Notes under the pieces: generated by a model | Database searches by the model: none | What the model was told of the DNA's origin: nothing | Seen by the model: only the letters and a program-made list of their open reading frames with translations | Position numbers and translations under genes: made by a program | NCBI RefSeq assembly: GCF_963576675.1 | Contig: NC_088916.1 | Location: 87,251,501 to 87,315,500, forward strand | Length of the DNA stretch: 64,000 nucleotides | Direction: 5' to 3' | DNA from: Euphorbia lathyris | Lineage: Eukaryota; Streptophyta; Magnoliopsida; Malpighiales; Euphorbiaceae | Shown: in pieces, positions 47,201 through 56,496 of the stretch | How positions within the stretch are numbered: the stretch's first letter is position 1 | Layout of the letters: every line of letters starts with the position of its first letter

Positions 47201-48958
47201 TTCACCCATTATAGGTTCCATTATTTCTTCTCTTTGAACAATTTCATTAACACATTCTTCAACTAAATCAAGCTTCATACAAGCGAAATCCTCCATAGGA
47301 TATTTCATTGCTTGATTCATATCGAACTCGATCTTATCGTCACCTATTCTTAAAACTACTTTTCCTTCCGACACATCAACTAGAGCACGTCCCGTGTTCA
47401 TGAATGGTCTACCAAAGATTAGTGGACAATTAGCATCATAAGCAAAATCTAAGATAACAAAGTCAGTAGGAAAAATAAATTTGTCAACTTTCACCAAAAC
47501 GTCTTCAATTATACCATATGGTCTTTTAGTGGATTGATTCGCTAATTGCAAAACCATATTGGTACGCTTGATGTCTTCTCCTAAACCTAATTTCTCAAAA
47601 ATAGACAATGGCATCAAGTTTATACTAGCTCCTAAATCACAAAGACAACTTGGGAATTCCATATTTCCCAAAGTACACGGAATGGTAAAGCATCCGGGAT
47701 CTTTGAGTTTAGTAGGTAATTTGCTTGATACTATCGAACTACATTCTTCAGAAAGTGAAATGGATGAAATTCCTTCCCAACTAATCTTTTTTGAGATTAA
47801 ATCTTTCAAGAATTTTCCATAGTTAGGAATTTGCGTAATTGCATCCATGAATGTTAAATTTATATGCAAATTTTTAAGTTTATCTAAAAATGATAAAAGT
47901 TGTTTATCATGGTCCTTATTTCGGACCCTGTGTGGAAAAGGTGGTTTTGGTACAAAAGGTTTCGGATTAGAGTCAATTTTTGTATCTTTTTGTTTTAATG
48001 TATCTTCTTTGGATTTTGGTAAATCATTTCCAGGTAAAGTTGAATTTCCGGGCATTTCCGGACCTATGTAGTTTTTTCCTGAGCGAAGAGTGATAGCCTT
48101 AACATGCTCTTTCGGATTTTCTTCTGTTTGGCTGGGAAGACTTCCCTCTTTGCGGGATGGAATTGATTTAGCAAGTTGTCCAATTTGAACCTCCAAATTA
48201 TGGATGCTAAATGATTGGTTTTTGATAAGCTGATCGAATTTATTTTCGATCCGTTTAAAACCATCGTCTTGATTACTTACCTTTCCATTCATAGCATCAA
48301 TAAATTTGTCGATTTTTGAAGATAAAGTGCTAATCGTATCTCTTGTTTGATTTTGATAATTATTTATCCGATATTGATTAGCATTTGCATTATTATTATT
48401 ATTACCATCTTTCCAGTTAAAGTTAGGATGATTTCTCCATCCAGGATTATAAGTATTAGAATAAGGATTAGTAGTTTGGTTTTGTCCTTGGACAAAATTT
48501 ACCTGTTCTATCTCATTCATACCTTCGTAATCAATGTCTCTCTGGATTGGATCATTAGGATCGCATGGTGCCATAAATTTATCAATTTTGTGCGATAAGG
48601 CAGAAAATTGGGCTTGTAACATTGCTACAGGATCAAGATTCATTATACCTTTAACCGATGATGTACCTGAGGATGATGGTTTCGCTGTCGGTATATGGCC
48701 ACGCTCGGCGGGCCACATACTGCTGTTGATTGCCATTTCTTCCAAAAGTTCTCTTGCTTGGGCGGACGTCTTCTTCATAAATAACCCTCCAGACATAGCA
48801 TCTAATGAACCTCTAGTTGTAGGATTTAATCCATTATAGAATGTCTGCATTAAAAGTGCATCTGGCAGTTGGTGGTGTGGGCATAAACATTGAAGTTCTT
48901 TAAAACGTTCCCAAGCTTCATAAAGAGTTTCATTATCATTTTGTGTAAAAGATGTCAA
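44222..48958 (-). CDS. Athila Gag-Pol polyprotein (1578 aa frame)
   Basis: This encodes the replication enzymes of the element. Approximate residues: Gag C-terminal part 1-270 (YEAWERFKELQCLCPHHQLP, Asn-rich linker); protease 420-540 with CDLGASINLMP (Athila DLGAS active site); RT 700-930 with WRVCIDYRNLNKATRKDHFP, MPFGLCNAPATFQRCM and catalytic FMDD near 858; RNase H 990-1140 (MCDASDLAVGCVLG, YTDHAALRYL); integrase 1225-1470 with an HHCC finger (CDKCQRT), D of WGIDFMGP, D of VSDGGTHF and E of GQTEISNRE. All catalytic residues checked are present and the frame is uninterrupted. The true Gag start is upstream at 49489, separated by one TAG, so this ATG is only the start of the open stretch. 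Confidence 0.93.
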   Translation of the reverse strand: MTSFTQNDNETLYEAWERFKELQCLCPHHQLPDALLMQTFYNGLNPTTRGSLDAMSGGLFMKKTSAQARELLEEMAINSSMWPAERGHIPTAKPSSSGTSSVKGIMNLDPVAMLQAQFSALSHKIDKFMAPCDPNDPIQRDIDYEGMNEIEQVNFVQGQNQTTNPYSNTYNPGWRNHPNFNWKDGNNNNNANANQYRINNYQNQTRDTISTLSSKIDKFIDAMNGKVSNQDDGFKRIENKFDQLIKNQSFSIHNLEVQIGQLAKSIPSRKEGSLPSQTEENPKEHVKAITLRSGKNYIGPEMPGNSTLPGNDLPKSKEDTLKQKDTKIDSNPKPFVPKPPFPHRVRNKDHDKQLLSFLDKLKNLHINLTFMDAITQIPNYGKFLKDLISKKISWEGISSISLSEECSSIVSSKLPTKLKDPGCFTIPCTLGNMEFPSCLCDLGASINLMPLSIFEKLGLGEDIKRTNMVLQLANQSTKRPYGIIEDVLVKVDKFIFPTDFVILDFAYDANCPLIFGRPFMNTGRALVDVSEGKVVLRIGDDKIEFDMNQAMKYPMEDFACMKLDLVEECVNEIVQREEIMEPIMGEELEDKDPEPLIREDGPVPPSVIVPPKLELKELPNHLRYTFLGGSDTLPIIISNKLTENQEEKLKEVVRNRIGSMGWQISDLKGINPSIVMHRIHLEEDKPPKADRQRRLNPNMKEVVKNEITKLLDNGIIYPISDSEWVSPIHCVPKKGGITVVRNDEGELIPTRTTTGWRVCIDYRNLNKATRKDHFPLPFIDQMIERIAGHAFYCFIDGYSGFFQIYIYPDDQDKTTFTCPYGTFAYRTMPFGLCNAPATFQRCMTAIFNDFIEDIMEVFMDDFSVYGDSFDACLKNLDKVLSRCEEMNLVLNWEKCHFMVDEGIVLGHKISEKGLEVDRAKTSVIEKLPPPTTVKGVRSFLGHAGFYRRFIKNFSVISKPLTNLLMKDSTFDFNEDCIKAFETLKTALVSAPIIAKPDWDLPFEIMCDASDLAVGCVLGQRKDKRLHVIYYASHTLSGAQLNYTTTEKEMLAVVFACDKFRSYLLGSKVIIYTDHAALRYLFAKKDAKPRLIRWVLLLQEFDIEIKDKKGVENLIADHLSRLEDENGPIGETVGIRDDFPDEHLYQVESIMSPWYADFANYLATDIVPEGLSSQQRKKFFFDIKQYFWEDLFLFKSCGDGIIRRCVGENEYESIITECHSSSYGGHNGVNKTVAKILECGFFWPTMFKDVGSFITRCDKCQRTGNLGRKDEMPLKNVLEVEIFDMWGIDFMGPFPPSNGKTYILVAVDYVSKWVEAIATPTNDSKVVINFLDDIFYRFGCPRFVVSDGGTHFINRNFDMLMKKYGARHRVSTPYHPQSNGQTEISNRELKWILEKTVSSSRKDWSQKLNNALWAYRTAFKSPIGMTPYHLVYGKACHLPVELEHKAYWAIRKLNFDLQQAGKKCLLNLNKLDELRHLSYENARIYKEKVKKWHDAKIKVKHFNVGDKVLLFNSRLRIFLGKLKSRWDRPYLVVKTFDYGSLELEETNGNRFKVNGNRCKIYYENISEIGTNFVTRFPDI

Positions 48959-49027
48959 CTCTTTGATGACTCTTGCGGTTTTTGCTAAGGGAAAATATTT
49001 TTGTAAAAATGCTTGGGCTAATTGGTC

Positions 49028-49489
49028 CTAAGTTTCAAATGTTGCAGCAGGCATAGAAGTTAACCAAATTTTTGCCTTATCCTTCAAAGTGAAAGGAAAG
49101 AGGCGAAGTTTGATTGCTTCGGCTGTTACATCAGTAATTTTAAAAGTGTCACAAATTTCTAAGAAATTTGTCAAATGTGCATTAGGGTTTTCGTTAGGTA
49201 GTCCATAAAACGTTACGTTGTTTTGCAACATATTAAGCAAAGCAGGCTTAATTTCAAATTGATTTGCGTTTATACGAGGTCTAACTACACTATTAGTTAC
49301 ACCAGCCATTCCTGGCCTAGCATAATCCATAAGTGTCGGTGGATCGACCATAATCTCTGGCTGGTCTGCTTTGGTTTTTAAGGGTGTTTTGTCTTTGTTT
49401 TTGTTGTTTTTCTTGTTTTTCTTAAGTGTTCTTTCAATTTCTGGATCTAAAGGATCTGGTGGCGTGCCCGAATTTCGCAAACTGCGCAT
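49028..49489 (-). pseudogene. Athila Gag N-terminal part, ended by one TAG
   Basis: ATG 49489 (MRSLRNSGTPPDPLDPEIER) opens a basic N-terminus followed by the Gag capsid-like start (FEIKPALLNMLQNNVTFYGL, HLTNFLEICDTFKI, KLRLFPFTLKDKAKIWLTSM). TAG at 49030-49028 interrupts the frame where tryptophan is expected before DQLAQAFLQKYFP. The same frame then runs on into the 1578-aa polyprotein. One stop is the only visible defect in Gag-Pol. It could be a point mutation or, less likely, a read-through signal. Confidence 0.8.
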
Positions 49490-49658
49490 GAACTTGAAAT
49501 TGTTACACGAGCCAAACTACCTTCAAAACAAAATTGAAAACAAGTATGTTATATAACTGAAAATAAATAAAATATAAAAATTGTATAAAAATAATGTATA
49601 AACCTATATTCGAAAATAAAATACGAAAAATAAAAATTTTGTCAAAAATTTTGGCGTA

Positions 49659-49676
49659 TCCCCGACAACGGCGCCA
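49659..49676 (-). promoter_or_regulatory. Athila primer-binding site
   Basis: On the minus strand it reads tggcgccgttgtcgggga, six bases after the LTR end. One base differs from the site at 21164. It is of tRNA-Asp type. Confidence 0.85.
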
Positions 49677-49682
49677 AAAACT

Positions 49683-51243
49683 TGTTGAGCGATTTCCGCA
49701 AGTGCACGGTTTCGCTTGTAGTAATAAAAATATCGATCCCACAGGGATACGTTTTTTAACGAAAAAACTTATTTTTTGAATTTGTTAATTTCGAACTAGT
49801 TAGATTTACTATTAAATGTAAATGAAAAGTGAAAATTGGTTTAATTGAATTTAGGAAATTTGTTTAATTGAATTTGTGAACTTTGAGTATTTGAAAATGC
49901 TGGAATAAGATTTTATATTTAGAATAAATCGATTGTTAGAAAGGTCTTCTGATTTTAAGGATGAATTTTACAAAACAGGAACATTTAGAACTTTTTAGAA
50001 AAACGAAAGAATTTATTCATTTGCATTAATCAAAGAAAACAACTTAAACTTTGTATCAATTATGATGATGAAATAAATGACGGAACCTCTAATTAATTAG
50101 CTTTGAACGCGATAAAACCCTTTCGGGATAGTTGCCCTTACTCAAATTAAAACTCTTTCGAGATGATAATTTGCCTAAGTGTTCAACAAAGTTTCCTTGT
50201 AATGATTTTGAATTCAAGTGCATATTAATGAAAACACCAGCCTCACTTATATTGGATTGGTTACCATAAGTGCTGCATAACGATTTGTCGAATAGAACGG
50301 ACTTTATTAGATGAAATATAAATTGATACAAGTTTACAGAGAACAAGGAGCATCGAGTTCTTCGAGGGCGTGCAAGTGAAGGGCTTGATCGGTTCCGCTT
50401 CCTTGGGTTTCCTAAGAGGTTGTCAGGCTCAGGGGCGAACACTCTACTCAATCTTCTCGCTGTAACTTCGTAATAGGGATTCGGTCGGCCACTACCATGA
50501 TGCAAACTAAAACAGGAACAATGTCTAAACGCTACTGAGTTGTAATTAAACTATAAACAATATGTGTACCTCATCTTGTTTTGTACAGAATCTAATTTCT
50601 AACTCTCGAAATGTGTTTACTTAGAACTTCGACATAAGTTCTACGCTCTGATTCTATATCTATATTATAACATTTCACAGCCACTTTTTCTCAACATCAA
50701 CTTTTTATTTATAGATGTTGAAGGGTTGTGTTTGAAGTGATGTATCCGTTGGTTAAGAGTCGTGTCCGTTGTGAAAGGACGTCTTTATCCACTTGAACGA
50801 ACGCGTTTCTTGGATTTTCAGCATGTGTTAAATGCTCTTTGTAAATTTTCTGCACTTACCGAGGATGGTAATCCGCGGCCGTGAATGACGTAGCATTGAG
50901 TTGAGCTTCGGACGAAGGGGAGAAATAGCTATACCACGCGTGTCGCGGCCGCGGGTTGAGGATCCACTGTCGCGGCCCGGTGATTTTTCTCACTTCTTAG
51001 CTTTCATTCGTGTCTTCGACTTGGCGCTTTCGATTTACGTCGTCTTTGACTCCTTTTGTAGGGCTTTTCTTCTGTTTTAGATCCTTTTTCGTTCCTATTT
51101 GGATTTTACCAAATATTTAGGTACCTTGCAAGAAAGAAAGATATTCGAGAGTAAAAGTAATCTAAACAGATATAAATAACACGAATTTGTAATAAAAATG
51201 ATGTAAATGTTAATGATATTTTAGGTATATTTTGGGCTTAACA
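49683..51243 (-). repeat. Athila 5' LTR (1561 bp)
   Basis: On the minus strand it runs from TGTTAAGCCCAAAATATACC (51243) to ATCGCTCAACA (49683). A CpG-rich palindrome cluster (ccgcggccgtg, gtcgcggccgcgg) lies at 50870-50985. The small ORFs inside are not meaningful. Confidence 0.85.
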
Positions 51244-52985
51244 CTTTCCTATTTGCTTCCCGAATTAGGGGGGTTAGCATATGGAGACCGATTTGGATTG
51301 AAGGGAGCTCCGTGCCAAATAAGGCTTCGTTCGCCAGATCAGCCATACGCAGCTCACGACAGCCAAACTCCAAACAGCAGCCACTTGAGCACCAAACCTG
51401 CATCGGATGAGTCTGTCAAAAAAATATCGAAATTGTCATTTTGCATTAGCCGCTGACTGAAAATAGACCCAATTTCCTACCAAAGCCGTCTTGCGAATGA
51501 ACATTGCAGAAAAAGATGATCAATGCTTTCCACCGATGATAGACACAAAAAACACCGGGAAACTAGATGGATTCCTTTCTGCTGAAGAATGTTCTGTGTT
51601 AAGATTTTACCATACATCACCTTCTATAAGGTTATTGAACGGGACGGTGGGATGTGAGTTCCCCATACAAACCGGTGCCAATTAACCGGGGTCAGCTCCG
51701 TACAAAGGGCTTGATACATCTCCTTGACCGTGAATTTTCCTTTAGTAGAAGGTTTCCAAATGCACAAGTCACTGGGATCTAAGCCACGCGAAACCGCGAG
51801 AATATTACCCTGGACTGCCGTCGGGAGCTGGTCAATGTGGTGCCAGGACGAGTCAGTCAGGAAATGATCCACACTGCTGAACGTTTGCCGCTGACGTGCA
51901 GGTGACCAGCCGAGTTGCTCAGCCATAGTAGGGTGGATCCAACTGTCCGTCCAAAAGTTCAGACGGGAGACTTGACCAATCCACCAATGCGAATGGCCTC
52001 TCACTGTAGCATATGACAGCCTACAGGATGACGATACTGAAGAAGGTGCAATTGAAGGTTTCGGGACCCTGTGCTTGAAAAAAACTGACATTTCAGTAAG
52101 TTGATGATCCAGCTATCACCCTGTAGCAGATCCCAACTCATTTTCCCTAGCAATGCCTGATTAAAAAGCCTGTAATCCTTGATAACAAGCCCCCCGGCTT
52201 CCAAACTTTGGCAACCGACATGGCATGGCACCGTAACCAGCTTCCGTTTATCAGTGCAGCCCGTCCACAAGAAGTTCCGGACACATCTGTTTAATTTCTT
52301 AAGAAGGCTTACCGGCCATTTGTAGACAAGAAAAGAATGAACTAAGGCCCTTGTCACAGCAGATTTCACAAGAGTTAGCCTTCCTGCAAGCGAAAGGGCA
52401 GTCCCTTTACATTTACTGAATTGCCTAAGGAACTTGTCGGCCAGGCTGCAGGGGAACTGAGCTATTGGAGCTCCCTTAAAGACCGGCACACCCAAATAGG
52501 TGAACGGTAGCTTTTCCTCCTGGATCCATAGGAAATGCGGGAGGCGGTTCGCACGGGTTCGAGTGACAAATATACCAAGATAGATTGACGATTTGTTCCA
52601 ACTCACCTGTTGACCCGAGACTGAACCATAAAATTGAAACACGGACTTGAGAGTGCGAATATTCCTCATGGAGGCAACCCCAAAAATTAGGACATCGTCA
52701 GTATACAGAAGATGGGAAAGAAAATTTGTTGCCACCGGAATAACACATAGGAGTGAAAGCTCCCTCAGTTTCAAGATTCGACATCCATCTGGAAAAAAAG
52801 TCCTCAGCGATTCCGAACAGAATAGGGGAAAGGGGATCTCCATGTCTAACTCCTCTCGAGCAACTAACATAGCCTTTGGGGGCTCCGCCCAGCATAACTG
52901 AAATCCGTGATGAGGATAGGATGTTAAGAATCCAATCTCTAAAAGTAATAGAAAACCCAAACGTTTCAAGAACCGTCAACAGGAA
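51244..52985 (-). pseudogene. L1 ORF2 fragment: RT C-terminal half and zinc-binding domain
   Basis: Minus strand: RT motifs GVRHGDPLSPILFGIAEDFF and YTDD (canonical YADD) near 52700, then FTYLGVPVFKG, LAGRLTLVKSAVTRALVHSF and WTGCTDKRK. The zinc-binding region (WKPSTKGKFTVKEMYQAL, and near 51600-51540 the GIHLVSRCFLC...DHLF pattern) follows. Frameshifts lie near 52725 and 52020, and stops follow 51640. The N-terminal endonuclease and RT fingers are absent. It is interrupted at 51243 by the Athila LTR and continues as the RNase H piece at 38970. Confidence 0.88.
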
Positions 52986-53039
52986 AGTCCAAAATAAATT
53001 AATAAAAACATATCATAATTTCTAAAATAATTGGAAAAC

Positions 53040-53506
53040 AAAAAAAAGTAAAAAATTACTTTGGCAACATGAAAGTTGTTACTATTAATATAATATTAGC
53101 AACGATGGTATTGCTGTGCAATAGGAAAATATATAGCAACGACAGGTGTTGTTGCGAAACGTCAAAATAAACAGCAACAATAAATGTTGTTGCAAAATAC
53201 CAACATATATAACAATGTTAAAACTTGTTGTGAAACGTTATAATATATAGAAACGCTGACACTTGTAGCAAAAGACAACTTTCATTCTCTCACCTACGAT
53301 CAAGATTTCGCAAAGACAAAGCTTTCACAATAAGCGTTTTGTTGCCAAATATATATTTTTAGCAACAACAGAAAGTCGTTGCATAAACCTTTAGTAACGG
53401 AATGTATCAAAACGACCAAAAGTCGTTGCAAAATATGACATGTCGTTGCCAAACATATTTTTGGCAACAACTTTTTCTGTTACCAAAAATCAATTTTCTT
53501 GTAGTG
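53040..53506. repeat. CACTA-2 right subterminal repeats and terminus
   Basis: Repeats of agcaacaa...gttgttgcaaaa in both orientations lead to caattttcttgtagtg at 53491-53506, the inverted copy of the left end at 14056. This shows the two ends belong to one family. Confidence 0.85.
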
Positions 53507-53971
53507 ATGTGATGTTGAAGATCCTATATTCTTTGAAGAAGCTGTTGAAGAAGAAAAATGGAGGATTGCAATGGATTCTGAAATTCAGTGTATTGAGAAG
53601 AACATGACATAGGTTCTAACAGATTTACCTAGCGGTACTAAGAAAATTGGGGTCAAATGGATCTACAAAACTAAGAGGAATGAACATGGTGAGGTGATAA
53701 AATACAAAGCACGCCTCGTAGCAAAAGGGTACTCGCAAAGGGAAGGAGTAGACTACTCAGAGGTTTATGCTCCAGTTGCAAGACTAGACATTGTTCGAAC
53801 CATCACTGCAGTAGCCGCACACAAAGGTTGGAAAATATTTCAACTTGATGTCAAATGTGCTTTTCTACATGGTGAACTTAGTGAAAAAGTGTATGTTGAA
53901 CAACCAAAGGGATATGTGAAGAAGGGAGAGGAGTGCAAGGTGTATCAACTTCATAAAGCTTTGAAAACATA
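53507..53971 (+). pseudogene. Copia RT fragment, partner of 13866-14055
   Basis: The frame reads EDPIFFEEAVEEEKWRIAMD, a TAG at 53610-53612 where tryptophan is expected, then KWIYKTKRNEHGE, YKARLVAKGYSQREGVDYSE and FQLDVKCAFLHGELSEKVYV. It ends at CKVYQLHKAL, just before the conserved YGLKQAP block of copia RT. The catalytic YVDD, RNase H and 3' LTR are missing. The cut at 53971 is the junction with an oppositely oriented copia. Confidence 0.85.
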
Positions 53972-53973
53972 AC

Positions 53974-55392
53974 TACCTCCTTACTGCCTCCTCCACAACT
54001 GCCTCCACCACAACTGTCTCCTCCACAACTACCTCCTTACTCCCACCAAAATTCGTGATGTCTAGGTCCACGACCTCTAGTCCTGCATCACCAGTATTAG
54101 ATGCGCCCAGACTATCCTTGTACATTATCTGCTCGTTGAAAACAACATCGATTGCAAATAATCTTCCTGTTTTGACTGTCCCAGAATCGATATCTGAAAT
54201 CATTACCACCGTATCCAATAAACGTGCACTTAATAGACTTCACATCTAACTTACTTCTCTCAAGGGGACCAATATGAACATATGAATCACATCCAAATAC
54301 TCGTAGAAAGGATAGATTTACCTGTTTGGCACTCCAAGCCTCTTCAGGAATGCCACTCTCCAAGGGACTCGATGGCCCTCTGTTGATCAAGAATGCTGCA
54401 GTGTTAACTGCTTCTGCCCAGAACATCTTCGGAAGTCCGCACTTCAGCCTCATGCTTCTAGCACGCTCACACAGAGTTTTGTTCATTCGTTCTGCAACTC
54501 TATTCTCTTGAGGAGTTCCTTTCAGAGTCTTCTCGATGCGAATTCCATTCTCAGCACAGAATTCCTTGAATTCCCTAAGCTCATACTCTCCACCATTGTC
54601 AGACCTCAAACACTTTACCTTCAAACCTGTCTCATTCTCAACCAGGGCCTTCCATTTTTGAAAGGAATCAAAAGCATCAGATTTCTTTCTCAGAAAATAG
54701 ATCCACACTTTCCTAGTGGAGTCGTCAATGAGGGTCATGTAATACAAAGCTCCACCAAGAGATTTCACAGGTGCAGGACCCCATAGATCGTTGTGAACTA
54801 ACTCCAACTTCTCTTTCTTCAAAGTTCTGCCACCCTTAGAGAAACTGACTCTTTTTTTATTCCCAAAGATGCAATCGTCACACAGCCCAAGATCAGCAGA
54901 TTTCAGACCCGGCACCAGACCCTTTGAACATAGCACTTTCATCCCCTTTTCACTAATGTGACCAAGACGACAGTGCCACAAATCTCCATTGAAATTCTCC
55001 CTCATGACATCAATGCTATTGAAAACGTTGTCTATTAAGTACAACGATCCAACCTTCTCACCACGGGCAACCACCATGGCTCCTTTGGTCATTTTCCAAG
55101 CACCAGCTGCAAAGATTACACAATAACCTTCATCATCCATTTGCCCAATGGACAACAGATTTCTCTTTAGGCCAGGAACATGCTTTACTCCAGACAGCTT
55201 TATCACAGATCCATTCGGAGATTTGATCGAAACATCTCCCTTCCCTACAATCTCCAAAGGCTCATCATCAGCAAGATAAACCTTTCCGGATTTCCCAAGG
55301 GTATAGTTTTCCATCAAATCTGCACTACTACATGAATGAAACGAAGCTCCTGAGTCTAATACCCAAGACTCCAGAGGACTTCTTACACTCAA
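53974..55392 (-). pseudogene. Tork-like copia protease and integrase
   Basis: Minus strand: protease active site WVLDSGASFHSC near 55360; integrase zinc region (WHCRLGHISEKGMKVL...CDDCIFG); catalytic core D of HNDLWGP, D of RSDNGGEYE and E of ENRVAERMNKT; then FWAEAVNTAAFLINRGPSSP and the GKAG-like FGCDSYVH...FIGYG block. A frameshift near 54170-54210 separates the last part (VVFNEQIMYKDSLG and a Val/Glu-rich linker). ENRVAERMN departs from the usual QNGVAERMN at a conserved glycine. Confidence 0.9.
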
Positions 55393-55422
55393 TACCAGGG
55401 CTTCTGCTGCTGTTTCTGCAGT

Positions 55423-56169
55423 TCAATTACTCAGAATCAACGCATCACCAAAATCCTCGCTGGCTGAATTCACTGACTTCTCCTTCTGCGGTGCCTTGCA
55501 TTCACTCTTGTAATGACCATTCTCATTACAATTCCAGCACTTGATGTGGCTCTTGTCCTTCGCAGGTTTCCCTCTCCCTTTGGACTTAGACCTGCCACGA
55601 TTCTGCTTTGACCTGCGATTTGACCTGCCCCGATTCTCTGCATTCAAGGCTGATCCAGATGTGGAACCTGACTCTTTCCTGCGAATCTCCTCGCTTATAA
55701 TCAAGTCTCTGACATCATCAAACCTAAGTTTTTCTTTCCCTGCTGAAGCACTTAGGGCAGTAACCGTGCCGCTCCAACTCTCTGGTAAAGAAGATAACAG
55801 AATTAGGGCTAATACCTCTTCGTCAAAATCAATATCTACATAACTTAATTGAGTGATTGTCATATTAAAATCATTCAGGTGCGTCGCCACTGCTATATTC
55901 TCCGTCATCTGCAGATTAAACAGTCGCCGCATCAGATGAACTTTATTTGCCGTGGAAGGCTTCTCGTACAACGAACTCAAGATCTCCAACATCTCCTTCG
56001 TGGTCTTTGCCTTCACCGTGTGATGCCCCACGTTTCTGGACAGCGACAGGTGAATCACGCTCATCGCTTTTCTGTCCAACAGCTTCCACTCTTCATCATA
56101 CATATCCTCCGGCTGCTCACCCAAAGGCTGGTACAAATCTTTACCGTACAGGTAATCCTCGATCTGCAT
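55423..56169 (-). pseudogene. Tork-like copia Gag
   Basis: Minus-strand frame from ATG 56169 (MQIEDYLYGKDLYQPLGEQP). It has the copia Gag core (EEWKLLDRKAMSVIHLSLSR, KVHLMRRLFNLQMTE, LNDFNMTITQLSYVDIDFDE), a basic linker (SNRRSKQNRGRSKSKGRGK) and a CCHC zinc knuckle CWNCNENGHYKSEC. A TGA at 55425-55423 separates it from the protease in the same frame. The ATG chosen lies 75 bp inside the PBS, so a few N-terminal residues may be missing. Confidence 0.88.
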
Positions 56170-56243
56170 CTTCTAGAAACCGAAATCTGAACCATCGAAT
56201 TTCTCCATAGGGGTTTTTCCGTCTCCCATCGTAATTACCCTCA

Positions 56244-56254
56244 CTCTGATACCA
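56244..56254 (-). promoter_or_regulatory. Copia primer-binding site, initiator tRNA-Met type
   Basis: On the minus strand it reads tggtatcagag, the standard copia primer-binding site, two bases after the LTR end. Confidence 0.85.
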
Positions 56255-56256
56255 TT

Positions 56257-56496
56257 TGTTAGGAATGATTGAAATTACGATAAACGAAAAATAAGCAAAC
56301 ATACAAGAATTGTTTACCCAGTTCGCCACTCGATTAGAATGACTACGTCTGGGGGCACTACCAAGCCAGGATATTTCACTATAATGAATAAGATACAGAT
56401 TACAGAGAAAGAGGTTACATTTACCCAGTTGGATCGCTGCAGTTGGGCCCATCGCTTCAGCTGGGCCTATATATATTAGTCTCCATAAGCCCAACA
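56257..56496 (-). repeat. Tork-like copia 5' LTR (about 240 bp)
   Basis: On the minus strand it runs from TGTTGGGCTTATGG (56496) to CATTCCTAACA (56257). A TATA-like stretch (plus ctatatatat, 56467-56476) lies near its start. The outer boundary is inferred from the TG...CA ends only. Confidence 0.65.

Larger units (their letters stand above)
38975..51243 (-). mobile_element. Athila Ty3/Gypsy element, nearly intact coding, 3' LTR missing
   Basis: On the minus strand it has a 5' LTR (51243-49683), a tRNA-Asp-type primer-binding site, gag-pol with a single stop, two further ORFs, and a polypurine-like gtgtgggaggaga (about 40013-40026) followed by about 1 kb of 3' non-coding DNA. No sequence matching the 5' LTR is seen at the left side, so the 3' LTR has been lost. 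The left boundary with the L1 is only approximate. It inserted into the L1; ctttc (51244-51248) would be the target duplication. Confidence 0.85.
38401..52990 (-). mobile_element. L1-type LINE, 5'-truncated, split by an Athila element
   Basis: The RNase H end (38556-38970) and the RT/zinc-binding part (51244-52985) lie on the same strand in the order expected once the Athila element is removed. The T run at 38401-38410 marks the poly(A) tail of a minus-strand copy. The element begins within RT near 52985, so it is 5'-truncated, as is common for L1. I could not define its target duplication. Confidence 0.7.
14056..53506. mobile_element. CACTA-2, 39-kb element with nested insertions
   Basis: The left end cactacaagaaaatcgcttt (14056) and the inverted right end cactacaagaaaattgattt (53506) match at 27 of 29 positions. 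Both ends are followed inward by gcaaca/gttgtt subterminal repeats. The flanks are two pieces of one copia frame that line up when the element is removed, with a probable 2-bp duplication (at). Within it, the element's own DNA appears to be 14056-15827, about 33061-33712, 37011-38400 and 52990-53506. The rest is nested retroelements. No CACTA transposase gene remains; RecQ and coiled-coil gene pieces occupy the interior instead. Confidence 0.75.
53974..56496 (-). mobile_element. Tork-like copia 5' half: LTR, gag, protease, integrase
   Basis: On the minus strand it runs 5' LTR, PBS, gag, protease, integrase and linker, then stops at 53974. RT, RNase H and 3' LTR are missing. It joins the RT end of a plus-strand copia tail to tail. 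The gag and integrase type suggest Tork. Its RT partner may or may not be the fragment at 53507. Confidence 0.8.
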
